NCBI RefSeq assembly: GCF_012932795.1
Contig: NZ_LANA01000001.1
Location: forward strand, 688,858 to 752,857
Source: Candidatus Pelagibacter communis
Lineage (GTDB): Bacteria; Pseudomonadota; Alphaproteobacteria; Pelagibacterales; Pelagibacteraceae
Length of the DNA stretch: 64,000 bases
Reading direction: 5' to 3'
The notes beneath the pieces were generated by a model. The model worked only from the letters and a program-made list of their open reading frames with translations. It was not told where the DNA came from and did no database searches. Position 1 is the first letter of the stretch, and each line of letters opens with the position of its first letter. This document shows, in pieces, positions 38,924 to 50,078 of this stretch. The translations under genes were made by a program, and so were the position numbers.

Positions 38924-39598
38924 ATGATAAATAAAATCGATAGATTTGAAAGAAAATGGATATACAGGAAAAGTGATAATTTAACTTTAATTAATTCTTT
39001 GATCAGATCAAAACTTTTTTTTAATTTTCATCATCCTAGCAGAAAAGTAAATTCTATATATTTTGATACAAATAATTATTCTTCTATTAGACAAAATTTA
39101 GATGGGATTAGTGAAAAAAAAAAAATTCGTGTTAGGTGGTATGGAGATAAAAAAAATATAACTGATCCTATTTTGGAAATTAAAAGCAAAAAAGGATCTG
39201 AAACCAAAAAAGAAATTTTTAAAATAGATGAACTAAATGAATTAAAATTTCCTGATTTTAATAATTTGAAATTAATTAAAGATATTGTAAATTCAAAAAA
39301 TAAGTCAAAAAATATTTTACATCCCATATTAACAACTAACTATGATAGACATTATCTCGTTTCAAATAGTGGCATTGTTAGAGCAACAATTGACTATAAT
39401 TTAAAAAGCATTTATTTAAAAAATATGAGTCAAATAGAGATAGTTAAAAATTTTGCCTCAACTTGTATTCTGGAGATAAAATATCCAACAAACTTAGATA
39501 AATATGTAAGGCGAAACTTAAGTGAAATTACATTGCGCTTATCAAAAAACTCGAAGTTTATTAATTCAGCATTTACATTGCCTTCCTATTTTTCTTAA
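38924..39598 (+). CDS. VTC-domain (triphosphate tunnel) protein
   Basis: This 224-residue protein has the VTC / polyphosphate-polymerase tunnel fold. Conserved basic and acidic tunnel residues appear in order: DRFERKWIY, VNSIYFDTNNYSS, KKIRVRWYGD, PILEIKSKKG, TNYDRHYLVS, GIVRATIDYNL and ILEIKYP. All charged positions expected for nucleotide-triphosphate handling are kept, so an active enzyme is likely. VTC proteins next to DUF4956 and CotH form a recurring module in bacteria whose role is unsettled. The start is 17 bases after the CotH gene stop. Confidence 0.85.
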   Translation: MINKIDRFERKWIYRKSDNLTLINSLIRSKLFFNFHHPSRKVNSIYFDTNNYSSIRQNLDGISEKKKIRVRWYGDKKNITDPILEIKSKKGSETKKEIFKIDELNELKFPDFNNLKLIKDIVNSKNKSKNILHPILTTNYDRHYLVSNSGIVRATIDYNLKSIYLKNMSQIEIVKNFASTCILEIKYPTNLDKYVRRNLSEITLRLSKNSKFINSAFTLPSYFS

Positions 39599-39604
39599 GA
39601 AATT

Positions 39605-39760
39605 TACATTTATTTTGCAAAATTTATTATAGATTGTATTATAATTATTTAAATAATTCCTATGACTGATAAAAATAAAATTTTTATACTTGATACTACT
39701 ATGTGTGATGGTGAACTATCACCTGGCCTATCAATGAGTCTTGAAGAAAAAATTAGTATA
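39605..39760 (+). repeat. left copy of a direct repeat of the leuA promoter and 5' coding region
   Basis: This stretch aligns along its whole length with 42522-42680. It includes TACATTTATTTTGCAA, the TTATAGATTGTATTATA box, the leader and the first 33 codons of leuA. By hand, 81 of the 99 coding positions match. Similarity stops at both ends: left at about 39605, just after the VTC stop, and right exactly at codon 33. Promoter-like hexamers TTGCAA (39615-39620) and TATTAT (39637-39642), 16 bases apart, are preserved. Confidence 0.9.
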
Positions 39761-39763
39761 TAG
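39662..39763 (+). pseudogene. truncated leuA 5' fragment
   Basis: The frame encodes a 33-residue peptide, MTDKNKIFILDTTMCDGELS then PGLSMSLEEKISI and TAG. It matches the first 33 residues of LeuA at 25 positions by hand. The catalytic motif TMRDGEQSPG has become TMCDGELSPG, losing the conserved Arg and Gln, and the rest of the enzyme is absent. There is no frameshift within the fragment. It cannot be an active isopropylmalate synthase and is best read as the left footprint of an insertion at leuA. Confidence 0.88.
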
Positions 39764-39845
39764 TGATAAAAAATAACAGCACACTAAAATACCAGATTAA
39801 AGAATACTCTAAACTATTCTAAATATAGAACCATTAATAGACAGA

Positions 39846-40565
39846 ATGAAAAAAAAAATTCTTATATTCATAATAACTTACAAGGCATCATTTAGATTGA
39901 AAAAAGTTTTCGAATTAATCCAATTCAAAAAATTACAAAATTATAAGATTAAAATATTAATTAGTGAAGATAATTCAAGAGACGACACTTTAAAAATTGC
40001 TAAACAGATTAGAAAAAAAAATAAATCAATTGTTTTTTTAAAAGATAATAAAAAAAGACTCAATTATGGAGGAAATATTAAATCTTGCTTAAATTATGCT
40101 TTAAAGAATAATTTTCACTACGCTTTAATGGTTCATGGGGATGGCCAATACCATCCCAAATATATTTTACCAATTATTAAAAAATTAGAAAAATTTGATT
40201 GTGCTGCTGTTTGTGGGTCAAGAATGATGATAAGAAAGAATGCTATCAAGGGAAATATGCCTTTTTATAAATTTGTAGGAAATATTTTTTTAACGAAATT
40301 ATTTAATCTACTCTATTCAACAAAGTTTACTGATTGTCATTCTGGATACTGGATTTACAATTTTAAATACATTAAAAAAAAAATGTTAAGTAATTTAACA
40401 AATAATTTTAATTTTGATAACCAAATGAGAATTAAATTAGTTAAAAATAAATTAAGTATAAAAGAAATACCAATCAGAACAATTTATGGTAATGAGAGAT
40501 CTTCAGTTCACTTAATATATGCCTTAAGATTCTTTTTTGAAACTATAATTAAAAAATTTTGCTAA
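39846..40565 (+). CDS. GT2-family glycosyltransferase (DPM-synthase-like)
   Basis: This 239-residue cytosolic transferase has a GT-A fold. It starts ILIFIITYKASFRLKKVFE, has SEDNSRDDTLKIAKQI, the metal-binding region MVHGDGQYHPKYI, then CGSRMMIRKNAIKGNMP and TDCHSGYWIYN. This is the pattern of dolichol/undecaprenyl-phosphate mannose or glucose synthases. Such an enzyme could supply the lipid-linked sugar for the GT39-like protein that follows. It sits between the leuA remnant and intact leuA, about 200 bases downstream of a copied leuA promoter in the same direction. Confidence 0.85.
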   Translation: MKKKILIFIITYKASFRLKKVFELIQFKKLQNYKIKILISEDNSRDDTLKIAKQIRKKNKSIVFLKDNKKRLNYGGNIKSCLNYALKNNFHYALMVHGDGQYHPKYILPIIKKLEKFDCAAVCGSRMMIRKNAIKGNMPFYKFVGNIFLTKLFNLLYSTKFTDCHSGYWIYNFKYIKKKMLSNLTNNFNFDNQMRIKLVKNKLSIKEIPIRTIYGNERSSVHLIYALRFFFETIIKKFC

Positions 40566-40584
40566 ATTGAAAGTGATTATACTT

Positions 40585-42399
40585 TTACTTAGTTGAAAAA
40601 AACTCAACACCTCTATCCAAAACGAGGATAGCACAATTTTGACCCTCTTGTTTGATTGAGGCTGACTTATTTTGCACATTAACATTAGAAATTTTAATTT
40701 TAGGAACTATTGTGTTTTTACCTTCTTTTCTTAACATTACCCAAATAGGATATTCTAAGTAATGATTTCTATGATTGTCTAAGCCAATTTTTTTACAATT
40801 TGAATCTTTTATTAAATTGGCTGTTTTGACATAATAATTAAATATATCTCTTGAGTTATAAAACTTATCAGCAACAAAATATAATTCATTTCTTTTATTT
40901 TCTAAAAAAAAGGGTTTGTAAAAAATTTTTTCTTTATTATCAAAGTTTAGGCTCGCTAATAATGGTCTACTTTTATTAAATAGGAGATAGGGTATTGAAT
41001 ATAAACACAAACATATAGTTAGAGCGCTCATCAATTTATTTAATTGAAATTTATAAAGAACAAAACTTACTATTGGGGAGCATAAAACAAAAAAACTAAG
41101 CAACAACCTATTTTGTACACCAGTCCATTTTAATAAAAAACATATTAAAAGAAATCCAGCTATAAGTGAATAAAGATAATATTTTTCATTATATAATAAT
41201 TTTTTTTTATAAATAATAAAAAGTGCTAATAAAAAAATGATAAAATGAGGGGTGTTTGGAGCAGAACTCTCATAAAAAGAAAATGGAATATAGTAACCGC
41301 GATGTGGAATTTTAGTTGTTTCAGGATTATTGACTGACATATTTAAACCTTCTAAAAAGACACTAATTTTTTTAGCTGTAAACATATTAACTTTCTTGTT
41401 TGGGACAGCTAGGTTTAGTCCAATATTTCTAAATATGTTTACTGTTAAACTTTCTAAGTTTTTTGTTTTATTTGTCCAATCAACACTTTCTTTGCTCAGA
41501 CCCAAAGGGTTATTATATAAATTAATATTTCTACTGTAGTGACCAAGATTAAGGAAAAGCATTATTAATGGTATTGCAAACAAATAAAAAAAATGTTTAC
41601 GATTTTTTATAACTACATGTAGACCAAGCCATATACAAAAAGGTAAAGCATAAATATAAAATGTCCCTTTTGTTAGTACTCCAATTCCTAATGCAACTGC
41701 AAAAGCAAATATATATTTAAGCATTCCTTGATTAATGTATTTTAAAAAAAAATATACCATGATTGATAGCCACATAGAGGTTACATAATCAGTCTGGGTG
41801 CTAGTAGCCTGTAAAATTCCCATTGGTATTGTTGCACAAAATAAAGAACTAAAAATTTGAAACTTAATATTACAGCCCAACTCTTTTGCAATTAATGAAG
41901 TAGTTATGCAACTAATTATCATTGAGTACCATTGGACCAAATTAAAAAAATGATCACCATTAAATAATAACTGTAAATGTAAAATTACAAACTCTGAAAA
42001 TGGAGCTAAAATTAATTGATTCAAGTGATGCGTGGGGTAAAAATCTAGATTATTATTCTGAGCCCAGTGCATCACTTTTGGTAAATGATACGTCATAGCA
42101 TCTAAAGTATTTGGTGGATAAATTACAGAATTTATAAAAGTTAGAAAAAATATTAAAAAAATAAATATAATTTCAAATCTTGGCAAATTTGATATTTTTC
42201 CTAACAAGTTGATATGAATTTTTATCTTAATTAAGTAGAAGAATATAAAAAATAAAACTGTAATTATTACAATCCAAAGAACTTTAATTGATAGATCGTT
42301 TATAGCATCAAAAAAACTCAATAATTCTGTAAATACAGCTATTAATAAACCAAGAACGAGGGCCTTCCAGATGAGAAAATTTCTAATGCAATAGTTCAT
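40585..42399 (-). CDS. GT39/ArnT-like membrane glycosyltransferase (tentative)
   Basis: This 604-residue protein has about 10-12 membrane helices in the first 440 residues and a soluble C-terminal part. After the second or third helix there is an acidic loop NSVIYPPNTLDAMTYHLPKVMHW, given here by its core PPNTLDAMTYHLPK, followed by PTHHLNQLILAPFSEF. A D-containing first periplasmic loop is characteristic of GT-C enzymes that use polyprenyl-phosphate sugars. No closer family is recognised. It converges with the GT2 gene (19 bases between stops) and is divergent from leuA, consistent with a two-gene cargo. Confidence 0.65.
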   Translation of the reverse strand: MNYCIRNFLIWKALVLGLLIAVFTELLSFFDAINDLSIKVLWIVIITVLFFIFFYLIKIKIHINLLGKISNLPRFEIIFIFLIFFLTFINSVIYPPNTLDAMTYHLPKVMHWAQNNNLDFYPTHHLNQLILAPFSEFVILHLQLLFNGDHFFNLVQWYSMIISCITTSLIAKELGCNIKFQIFSSLFCATIPMGILQATSTQTDYVTSMWLSIMVYFFLKYINQGMLKYIFAFAVALGIGVLTKGTFYIYALPFCIWLGLHVVIKNRKHFFYLFAIPLIMLFLNLGHYSRNINLYNNPLGLSKESVDWTNKTKNLESLTVNIFRNIGLNLAVPNKKVNMFTAKKISVFLEGLNMSVNNPETTKIPHRGYYIPFSFYESSAPNTPHFIIFLLALFIIYKKKLLYNEKYYLYSLIAGFLLICFLLKWTGVQNRLLLSFFVLCSPIVSFVLYKFQLNKLMSALTICLCLYSIPYLLFNKSRPLLASLNFDNKEKIFYKPFFLENKRNELYFVADKFYNSRDIFNYYVKTANLIKDSNCKKIGLDNHRNHYLEYPIWVMLRKEGKNTIVPKIKISNVNVQNKSASIKQEGQNCAILVLDRGVEFFSTK

Positions 42400-42531
42400 A
42401 ATAGTCTTTAAACCAAATAGTTTTTCTTTGTTTCATACAGCAATATATAATACGAATAGGCTTAATAATAAAATTTTAAACTAAAACCCAATTCGAACTA
42501 AAAAAAATTGAAGGAAAATACTACATTTATT

Positions 42532-42559
42532 TTGCAATCTCTATTATAGATTGTATTAT
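42532..42559 (+). promoter_or_regulatory. putative leuA promoter
   Basis: TTGCAA (42532-42537) and TATTAT (42554-42559) are separated by 16 bases and lie about 20-50 bases before the leuA ATG. Both hexamers and the spacing are kept in the repeat copy at 39615-39642, which supports a functional role before duplication. Confidence 0.5.
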
Positions 42560-42581
42560 AGTTTTTCTAAAATTATTAGCT

Positions 42582-45183
<2,602 letters not shown>

Positions 45184-45188
45184 AAAAG

Positions 45189-46406
45189 ATGGAAACAAGC
45201 AGAGATGATTTTGTAATTGCAATAAGATCTGCTTTTTTAAAAAAAGGAACACAGCAAAGGTTTTCATTACTTGGATTAATACTCTTTTCTATAATATTTT
45301 TAGTTTTAGGAAGTTTCAATTTTAAAGTTGTAGATTGGGTAAAAATTTCGATTAAGGAAATAGTATATAGATCATCATTTATAGTATCTGGCCCAGAAAA
45401 ACTTATACAAAATAGCCTTAATAGCATTACTAGTCATTATAATTTTTATGATGACTATCAAAAAATAAAATTTAAATTAGGAGAATTTGAGACTGCAGAT
45501 CTGTCTAATCAAATCTTAATACTTGAAAATATTAAATATAAACAATTAGTCGATGACTATTTTATTAAGGATAATGAGATATTTGCAAAAGTATTAATTG
45601 ATAAAGGCAGTCCTTTTTTGAGATCAGTAGTTCTTAATAAAGGTAGTAAAAATAATATTAAATTAGGAATGGCAGTTCTTGATGAAGAATATCTAGTCGG
45701 CAAGGTAGTAGAAGTAAATTTTTTTACATCGAGAGTTTTATTACTTTCTGACATTAATTCTAAAATTCCAGTAAGCGTGTCACCTGGTGAAGTGCAAGCA
45801 ATTATGTCTGGAGATGGAAAACAGGATGCTAAGCTGCAGTATATTAAAGATATAAATCTTAAAGATAATGAGAAAGAAATGATAGTGACTACTTCAGGGG
45901 CAGGTGGACTATTTAAGAGCGGTATACTTATTGGTAAAATTCTTAAAAAAGATGCTGTATTACCAGTAAGTGATTTAAGAGTTGATCTTTATAAAAACTT
46001 TACACAACTTAAATACGTAAAAGTGGTATCTTTTTCTAAGGTAAGAACAGCATTAGATCTTTCATCTAAAGAAAATTTAAAGCAAATGGATGATCAAATT
46101 GCAGAAGCTAATAGGCAACAAGAAAATATAAGAATATTGCTAGAACAAAAAAAAATTGAAGAGGAAGTAAGATTTAAAATTCAAGAAGAAAATGGCTTAT
46201 TAAAAAATAAAGTTTTCAATTTACAAAATGAACTTTCTATTACAAAAGAAAAAGTTATAGAAAATAAAGAAAAAAAAAGAAACATAGAGTTTCTAGAATT
46301 AAACTTACTATTTGGTCATAAATGTAGAAAAACTATATTCAACAAACTTTATAAGGTTGGTACACCTGAGTATGAAGCTTGTGTTTTTAGAAAAGGAAAA
46401 AATTAG
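45189..46406 (+). CDS. mreC: rod-shape-determining protein MreC
   Basis: This bitopic periplasmic scaffold of the elongasome has one membrane helix (residues about 27-45) and a coiled coil (about 70-115). The MreC beta domains follow, recognisable by RSVVLNKGSKNNIKLGMAVL, VGKVVEVNFFTSRVLLLSD and VTTSGAGGLFKSGILIGKI. The protein has an unusually long C-terminal extension (about residues 290-405) that is charged and predicted coiled coil, ending CVFRKGKN. Five bases separate it from mreB. Confidence 0.9.
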   Translation: METSRDDFVIAIRSAFLKKGTQQRFSLLGLILFSIIFLVLGSFNFKVVDWVKISIKEIVYRSSFIVSGPEKLIQNSLNSITSHYNFYDDYQKIKFKLGEFETADLSNQILILENIKYKQLVDDYFIKDNEIFAKVLIDKGSPFLRSVVLNKGSKNNIKLGMAVLDEEYLVGKVVEVNFFTSRVLLLSDINSKIPVSVSPGEVQAIMSGDGKQDAKLQYIKDINLKDNEKEMIVTTSGAGGLFKSGILIGKILKKDAVLPVSDLRVDLYKNFTQLKYVKVVSFSKVRTALDLSSKENLKQMDDQIAEANRQQENIRILLEQKKIEEEVRFKIQEENGLLKNKVFNLQNELSITKEKVIENKEKKRNIEFLELNLLFGHKCRKTIFNKLYKVGTPEYEACVFRKGKN

Positions 46407-46928
46407 ATGGCCAATATAACAAAAAGTAATTTAACAGTTGTTTTGTATAATAATTTTCCAATAATTTTACTTTTTATATCTGTGATTAATGATTTTGATT
46501 TTAATAATTTAGGGTTAAAGTATTTTTCTTTTAATTTTAGTTACATCCTCATTTTTTGTTATACTTTAAAAAGAAGAGAGGGGCTGGGTTATATATATCT
46601 TTTTATGGCTGGATTGTTTAATGATGTAATTGCTGGATTACCAATGGGAATTAGTAGCTTACTTTTTTTATTACTGTGTGGTTTTGCATCTTATTTAAGA
46701 AATATAACATTAAGACCTAATTTAGTAAAAGATTGGATTTTTTTTCTTATTACTATTTTAGTTTTAAATTCGTTATCTTATATTTGTTTAGTCTTTATTT
46801 TTGATTATGAAATCAATTATATAGACAAGATTGTAAATATTTCATTTACTTTTTTATTTTATATTATTTTTAGATATTTTTTTGATTTTATAGAAAAGTT
46901 TTTTGGAAGGTATCGTAATGCAGGGTAG
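46407..46928 (+). CDS. mreD: rod-shape-determining protein MreD
   Basis: This 173-residue integral membrane protein has five to six hydrophobic helices. The GYIYLFMAGLFNDVIAGLPMGISSLLFLL stretch (core GLFNDVIAGLPMG) is the MreD signature. The assignment also rests on position between mreC and mrdA. It overlaps mrdA by 11 bases. Confidence 0.88.
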   Translation: MANITKSNLTVVLYNNFPIILLFISVINDFDFNNLGLKYFSFNFSYILIFCYTLKRREGLGYIYLFMAGLFNDVIAGLPMGISSLLFLLLCGFASYLRNITLRPNLVKDWIFFLITILVLNSLSYICLVFIFDYEINYIDKIVNISFTFLFYIIFRYFFDFIEKFFGRYRNAG

Positions 46929-48882
46929 TTATTTTGGTGGAGAAAAGCTTCAGACCATTAATAGAAGAATGTTCATAATAGGTGCAGCAAAAATAATTGT
47001 TTTTACTGGAATTGTAGCAAGATTATTTTCATTACAAATTACAGAAAATAAAAAATATCTAACTTTATCTGACAAAAATCGACTACGTGAATGGAGACTG
47101 CCTCCTGTTCGTGGTGAATTTTTAGATTATTTTGAAAATGTTATAGCAGGAAATTTAAAAGTATATCAATTGCACGTTATTCCCGAAGAAGTAGAAGATT
47201 TTAAATACTTAATGATGAGACTAAAAGAAATATTAACTATTAGTAATAGTGAATTTAAAAAAATAATAAGAAAAAAAAATTCACAAAAAGCTTGGGAAAC
47301 TCTAATTATATCTAAAAATTTAACTTGGGAACAATTTACAAAAGTAAATTATTTCTTACATGATCTAGTTGGAGCAAAACCAGTTTTATCAGTTTCACGT
47401 GATTATCCATTTGATGAAAATTATACTCATGTTTTGGGTTATGTGAGTGAAGCTAGTGAAAAAGATATTTTGAATAATGAAACGATACAAAGTAAACATG
47501 TACCAGGTCTAAAAGTTGGAAAAACTGGATTAGAAAAAACTTTTGAAAGTGAATTGCTTGGTACAAATGGTATTCAAAGGTATGAGGTTAATGCATATGG
47601 AAAAAGAATTAGTCAACTTGACCACACAGAAGGATTAAAGGGCAAAACAATTCGACTCACATTAGACACAGAGGTGCAAAAATTATGCAATGATCTTTTA
47701 AAAGATAAGGCTGGCTCAATAAGTGTAATGGATGTTTATACAGGTGAGATTATAGCCATGCAATCATCTCCCTCATTTAATCCCAATTTATTTCTTTTTG
47801 GAATAAATCAAGATGATTGGCAGCTAATCAGAAACAATCCACTAAAACCTCTTATTAATAAAACTTTATCTGGTTTATATTCGCCAGGCTCAACATTTAA
47901 ACCTATGGTAGCTCTATCTGCTTTAGAAAATGGAATTGTTGACCAAAACTTTAAAGTTAATTGTACAGGAAAAACTGAAATGTATGGTCAAACTTACCAT
48001 TGCTGGAAAAAAAAAGGCCATGGTGTAGTGAATTTAAAAAAAGCAATGAAGCAGTCTTGTGATACCTATTTTTATGAAATAGCGAGAAAACTTGGTGTAG
48101 ATCGTTTAAAAGAAACTTCTCTAAAGTTTGGTCTTGGTGAAAAGGTTTTAAATAAAACATTTATGAACGAAAAAAAAGGGTTAATTCCTGACACTAAGTG
48201 GAAAAAAAATAATTTAGGAAAAGGTTGGGTTATAGGTGAAACATTAATTACAGGTATTGGACAGGGTTATACTCAAACTACACCACTTCAATTATGCAAA
48301 ATGACAGCTCAACTTGCAAATGGTGGATTTAGAATTTATCCAAAAATAGTAGTAGACGAAAACAGCAACACAGCAGAAGACATTAGAGTCATAATGAATG
48401 ATAACCGTAAAAAACTGGAATCTGAAAATAATGGGCTAGAAGATGCAACAAAACTTTTGGATTTTATAAATAAAAAAATACATGAGCCTTTATTTAAAAA
48501 TATTAAAAATATAAAACTAGTTCGTGAGGCAATGTTTGCTTCAACTAATGAACCCAGGGGAACATCTTATTCTTCAAGAATTGAAGATCCAAAGTATCAA
48601 TTTGCTGGAAAGACAGGCACATCTCAAGTCAAAAGAATTACAGAAAAAGATAGGGAGCTTGATTTAAAAACATTCGAAATTCCCTACGATGAAAGAGATC
48701 ATGCATTATATATAGCTTTTGGACCATATAAAAATCCAAGGTATGCATTAAGTATTGTAATAGAACATGGTGGGTCTGGTAGTTCAGCTGCTGCACCAAT
48801 GGCAAAAAAACTCTTTAAATTAGTTATAGATAGACATGAACTCAGAGAGAAAGCTAGAAACAAAAAAAGTATAAAAATATAA
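46918..48882 (+). CDS. mrdA: penicillin-binding protein 2 (transpeptidase)
   Basis: This is the class B PBP of the elongasome that cross-links lateral-wall peptidoglycan. It has one N-terminal membrane helix (about residues 20-38), a PBP dimer domain with RLPPVRGEFLDYF, and a transpeptidase domain with the active-site serine in SPGSTFKPM (SxxK), SCDTYFYEIARKLG and KTGTSQ (KTG). I place the start at ATG 46918 rather than TTG 46903. Length is 654 residues. Its partner RodA follows with no gap. Confidence 0.95.
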   Translation: MQGSYFGGEKLQTINRRMFIIGAAKIIVFTGIVARLFSLQITENKKYLTLSDKNRLREWRLPPVRGEFLDYFENVIAGNLKVYQLHVIPEEVEDFKYLMMRLKEILTISNSEFKKIIRKKNSQKAWETLIISKNLTWEQFTKVNYFLHDLVGAKPVLSVSRDYPFDENYTHVLGYVSEASEKDILNNETIQSKHVPGLKVGKTGLEKTFESELLGTNGIQRYEVNAYGKRISQLDHTEGLKGKTIRLTLDTEVQKLCNDLLKDKAGSISVMDVYTGEIIAMQSSPSFNPNLFLFGINQDDWQLIRNNPLKPLINKTLSGLYSPGSTFKPMVALSALENGIVDQNFKVNCTGKTEMYGQTYHCWKKKGHGVVNLKKAMKQSCDTYFYEIARKLGVDRLKETSLKFGLGEKVLNKTFMNEKKGLIPDTKWKKNNLGKGWVIGETLITGIGQGYTQTTPLQLCKMTAQLANGGFRIYPKIVVDENSNTAEDIRVIMNDNRKKLESENNGLEDATKLLDFINKKIHEPLFKNIKNIKLVREAMFASTNEPRGTSYSSRIEDPKYQFAGKTGTSQVKRITEKDRELDLKTFEIPYDERDHALYIAFGPYKNPRYALSIVIEHGGSGSSAAAPMAKKLFKLVIDRHELREKARNKKSIKI

Positions 48883-50004
48883 ATGAAAAATCGTTCATTT
48901 AATTCACAGTTAACTTTTTTTCAGAAGATACGAAATTTCGATTATATTTTGCTATCTTGTATTTTATTGCTTGGATTTATTAGTACTTTGTCCATGTATT
49001 CAACCGATGGAGGTGAAATTTTATTTCATAGCAAAAGTCATGCATTAAAATTTTTAATTTTTTTTATAATGATGTTGTTTATTTCTTTAATTAACATAAG
49101 GTTTTGGTATTTTTTTTCTTATTTATTTTATATTATTGTCTTGCTACTCTTAATTTGGGCATCTTTATATGGTGTTAAAGCTTCAGGTTCCCAAAGGTGG
49201 ATTAATTTATACTTCATAAATTTGCAACCCTCAGAACTAATGAAGATTGCGATAATAGTTTGTCTTGCAAAATTTTATCACCGAATACAAGTTAATAAAG
49301 TTAATAGTTTTCAGTCTATGCTTATTGGTGTAGCAATTTTAATTTTACCAATTATGTTGGTTGTTTCTCAACCTGATTTAGGCACTTCAATTTTAATTGC
49401 ATTAAGTGGGTTAGTAGTAATATGGCTTGCAGGAATAAATGTTAAATATTTTGTTTACTCATTTATTACTTTGGTGATTTCAATGCCCTTTGTAATTGCT
49501 TTTTTAAAACCCTATCAAAAATTAAGAATTTTAACATTTCTTAATCCTGATAGAGACCCTTTGGGGGCAGGGTATCAGATTATTCAATCCAAAATAGCTG
49601 TTGGGTCAGGTGGTTTAAATGGCAAGGGTTTTTTAAAGGGAACTCAGAGTTATTTAGAGTTTTTACCAGAGAAGCATACTGATTTCATCTTTACATTATT
49701 TGCTGAAGAACATGGTTTTATAGGGTCACTAGGTTTATTACTGATTTATATAATTATTATTTATAGAGTGTTGAGAATTGGAACAATCTCAAGAAGTTAT
49801 TTTGCTAAACTTTTTTGTTATGGTTATGGATCTGCAATATTTTTCTATGTAACAGTAAATATGTCGATGGTTTTAGGTTTGTTGCCAATTGTTGGCTCAC
49901 CATTACCAATAATGTCATATGGAGGATCATCAATGTTAGCAACAATGATTGGATTTGCGATTGTTATGAGTGCAAAAATTAACCATAAGCAGCTAATAGC
50001 TTAA
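48883..50004 (+). CDS. rodA: peptidoglycan glycosyltransferase RodA (SEDS family)
   Basis: RodA is the elongasome glycosyltransferase paired with PBP2. It has ten membrane helices, with the SEDS landmarks ASGSQRWINLYFINLQPSE, SQPDLGTSILI, PEKHTDFIFTLFAEEHGF and LPIMSYGGSSML. It is distinguished from FtsW (1517-2641) by its place after mrdA. Length is 373 residues. Confidence 0.95.
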   Translation: MKNRSFNSQLTFFQKIRNFDYILLSCILLLGFISTLSMYSTDGGEILFHSKSHALKFLIFFIMMLFISLINIRFWYFFSYLFYIIVLLLLIWASLYGVKASGSQRWINLYFINLQPSELMKIAIIVCLAKFYHRIQVNKVNSFQSMLIGVAILILPIMLVVSQPDLGTSILIALSGLVVIWLAGINVKYFVYSFITLVISMPFVIAFLKPYQKLRILTFLNPDRDPLGAGYQIIQSKIAVGSGGLNGKGFLKGTQSYLEFLPEKHTDFIFTLFAEEHGFIGSLGLLLIYIIIIYRVLRIGTISRSYFAKLFCYGYGSAIFFYVTVNMSMVLGLLPIVGSPLPIMSYGGSSMLATMIGFAIVMSAKINHKQLIA

Positions 50005-50078
50005 ATATTTTTATAGTTTACTTGTCGAATTTGTCGCGAGAATATTTTAACTTAAAAAATTATATAGATAATATAAAA

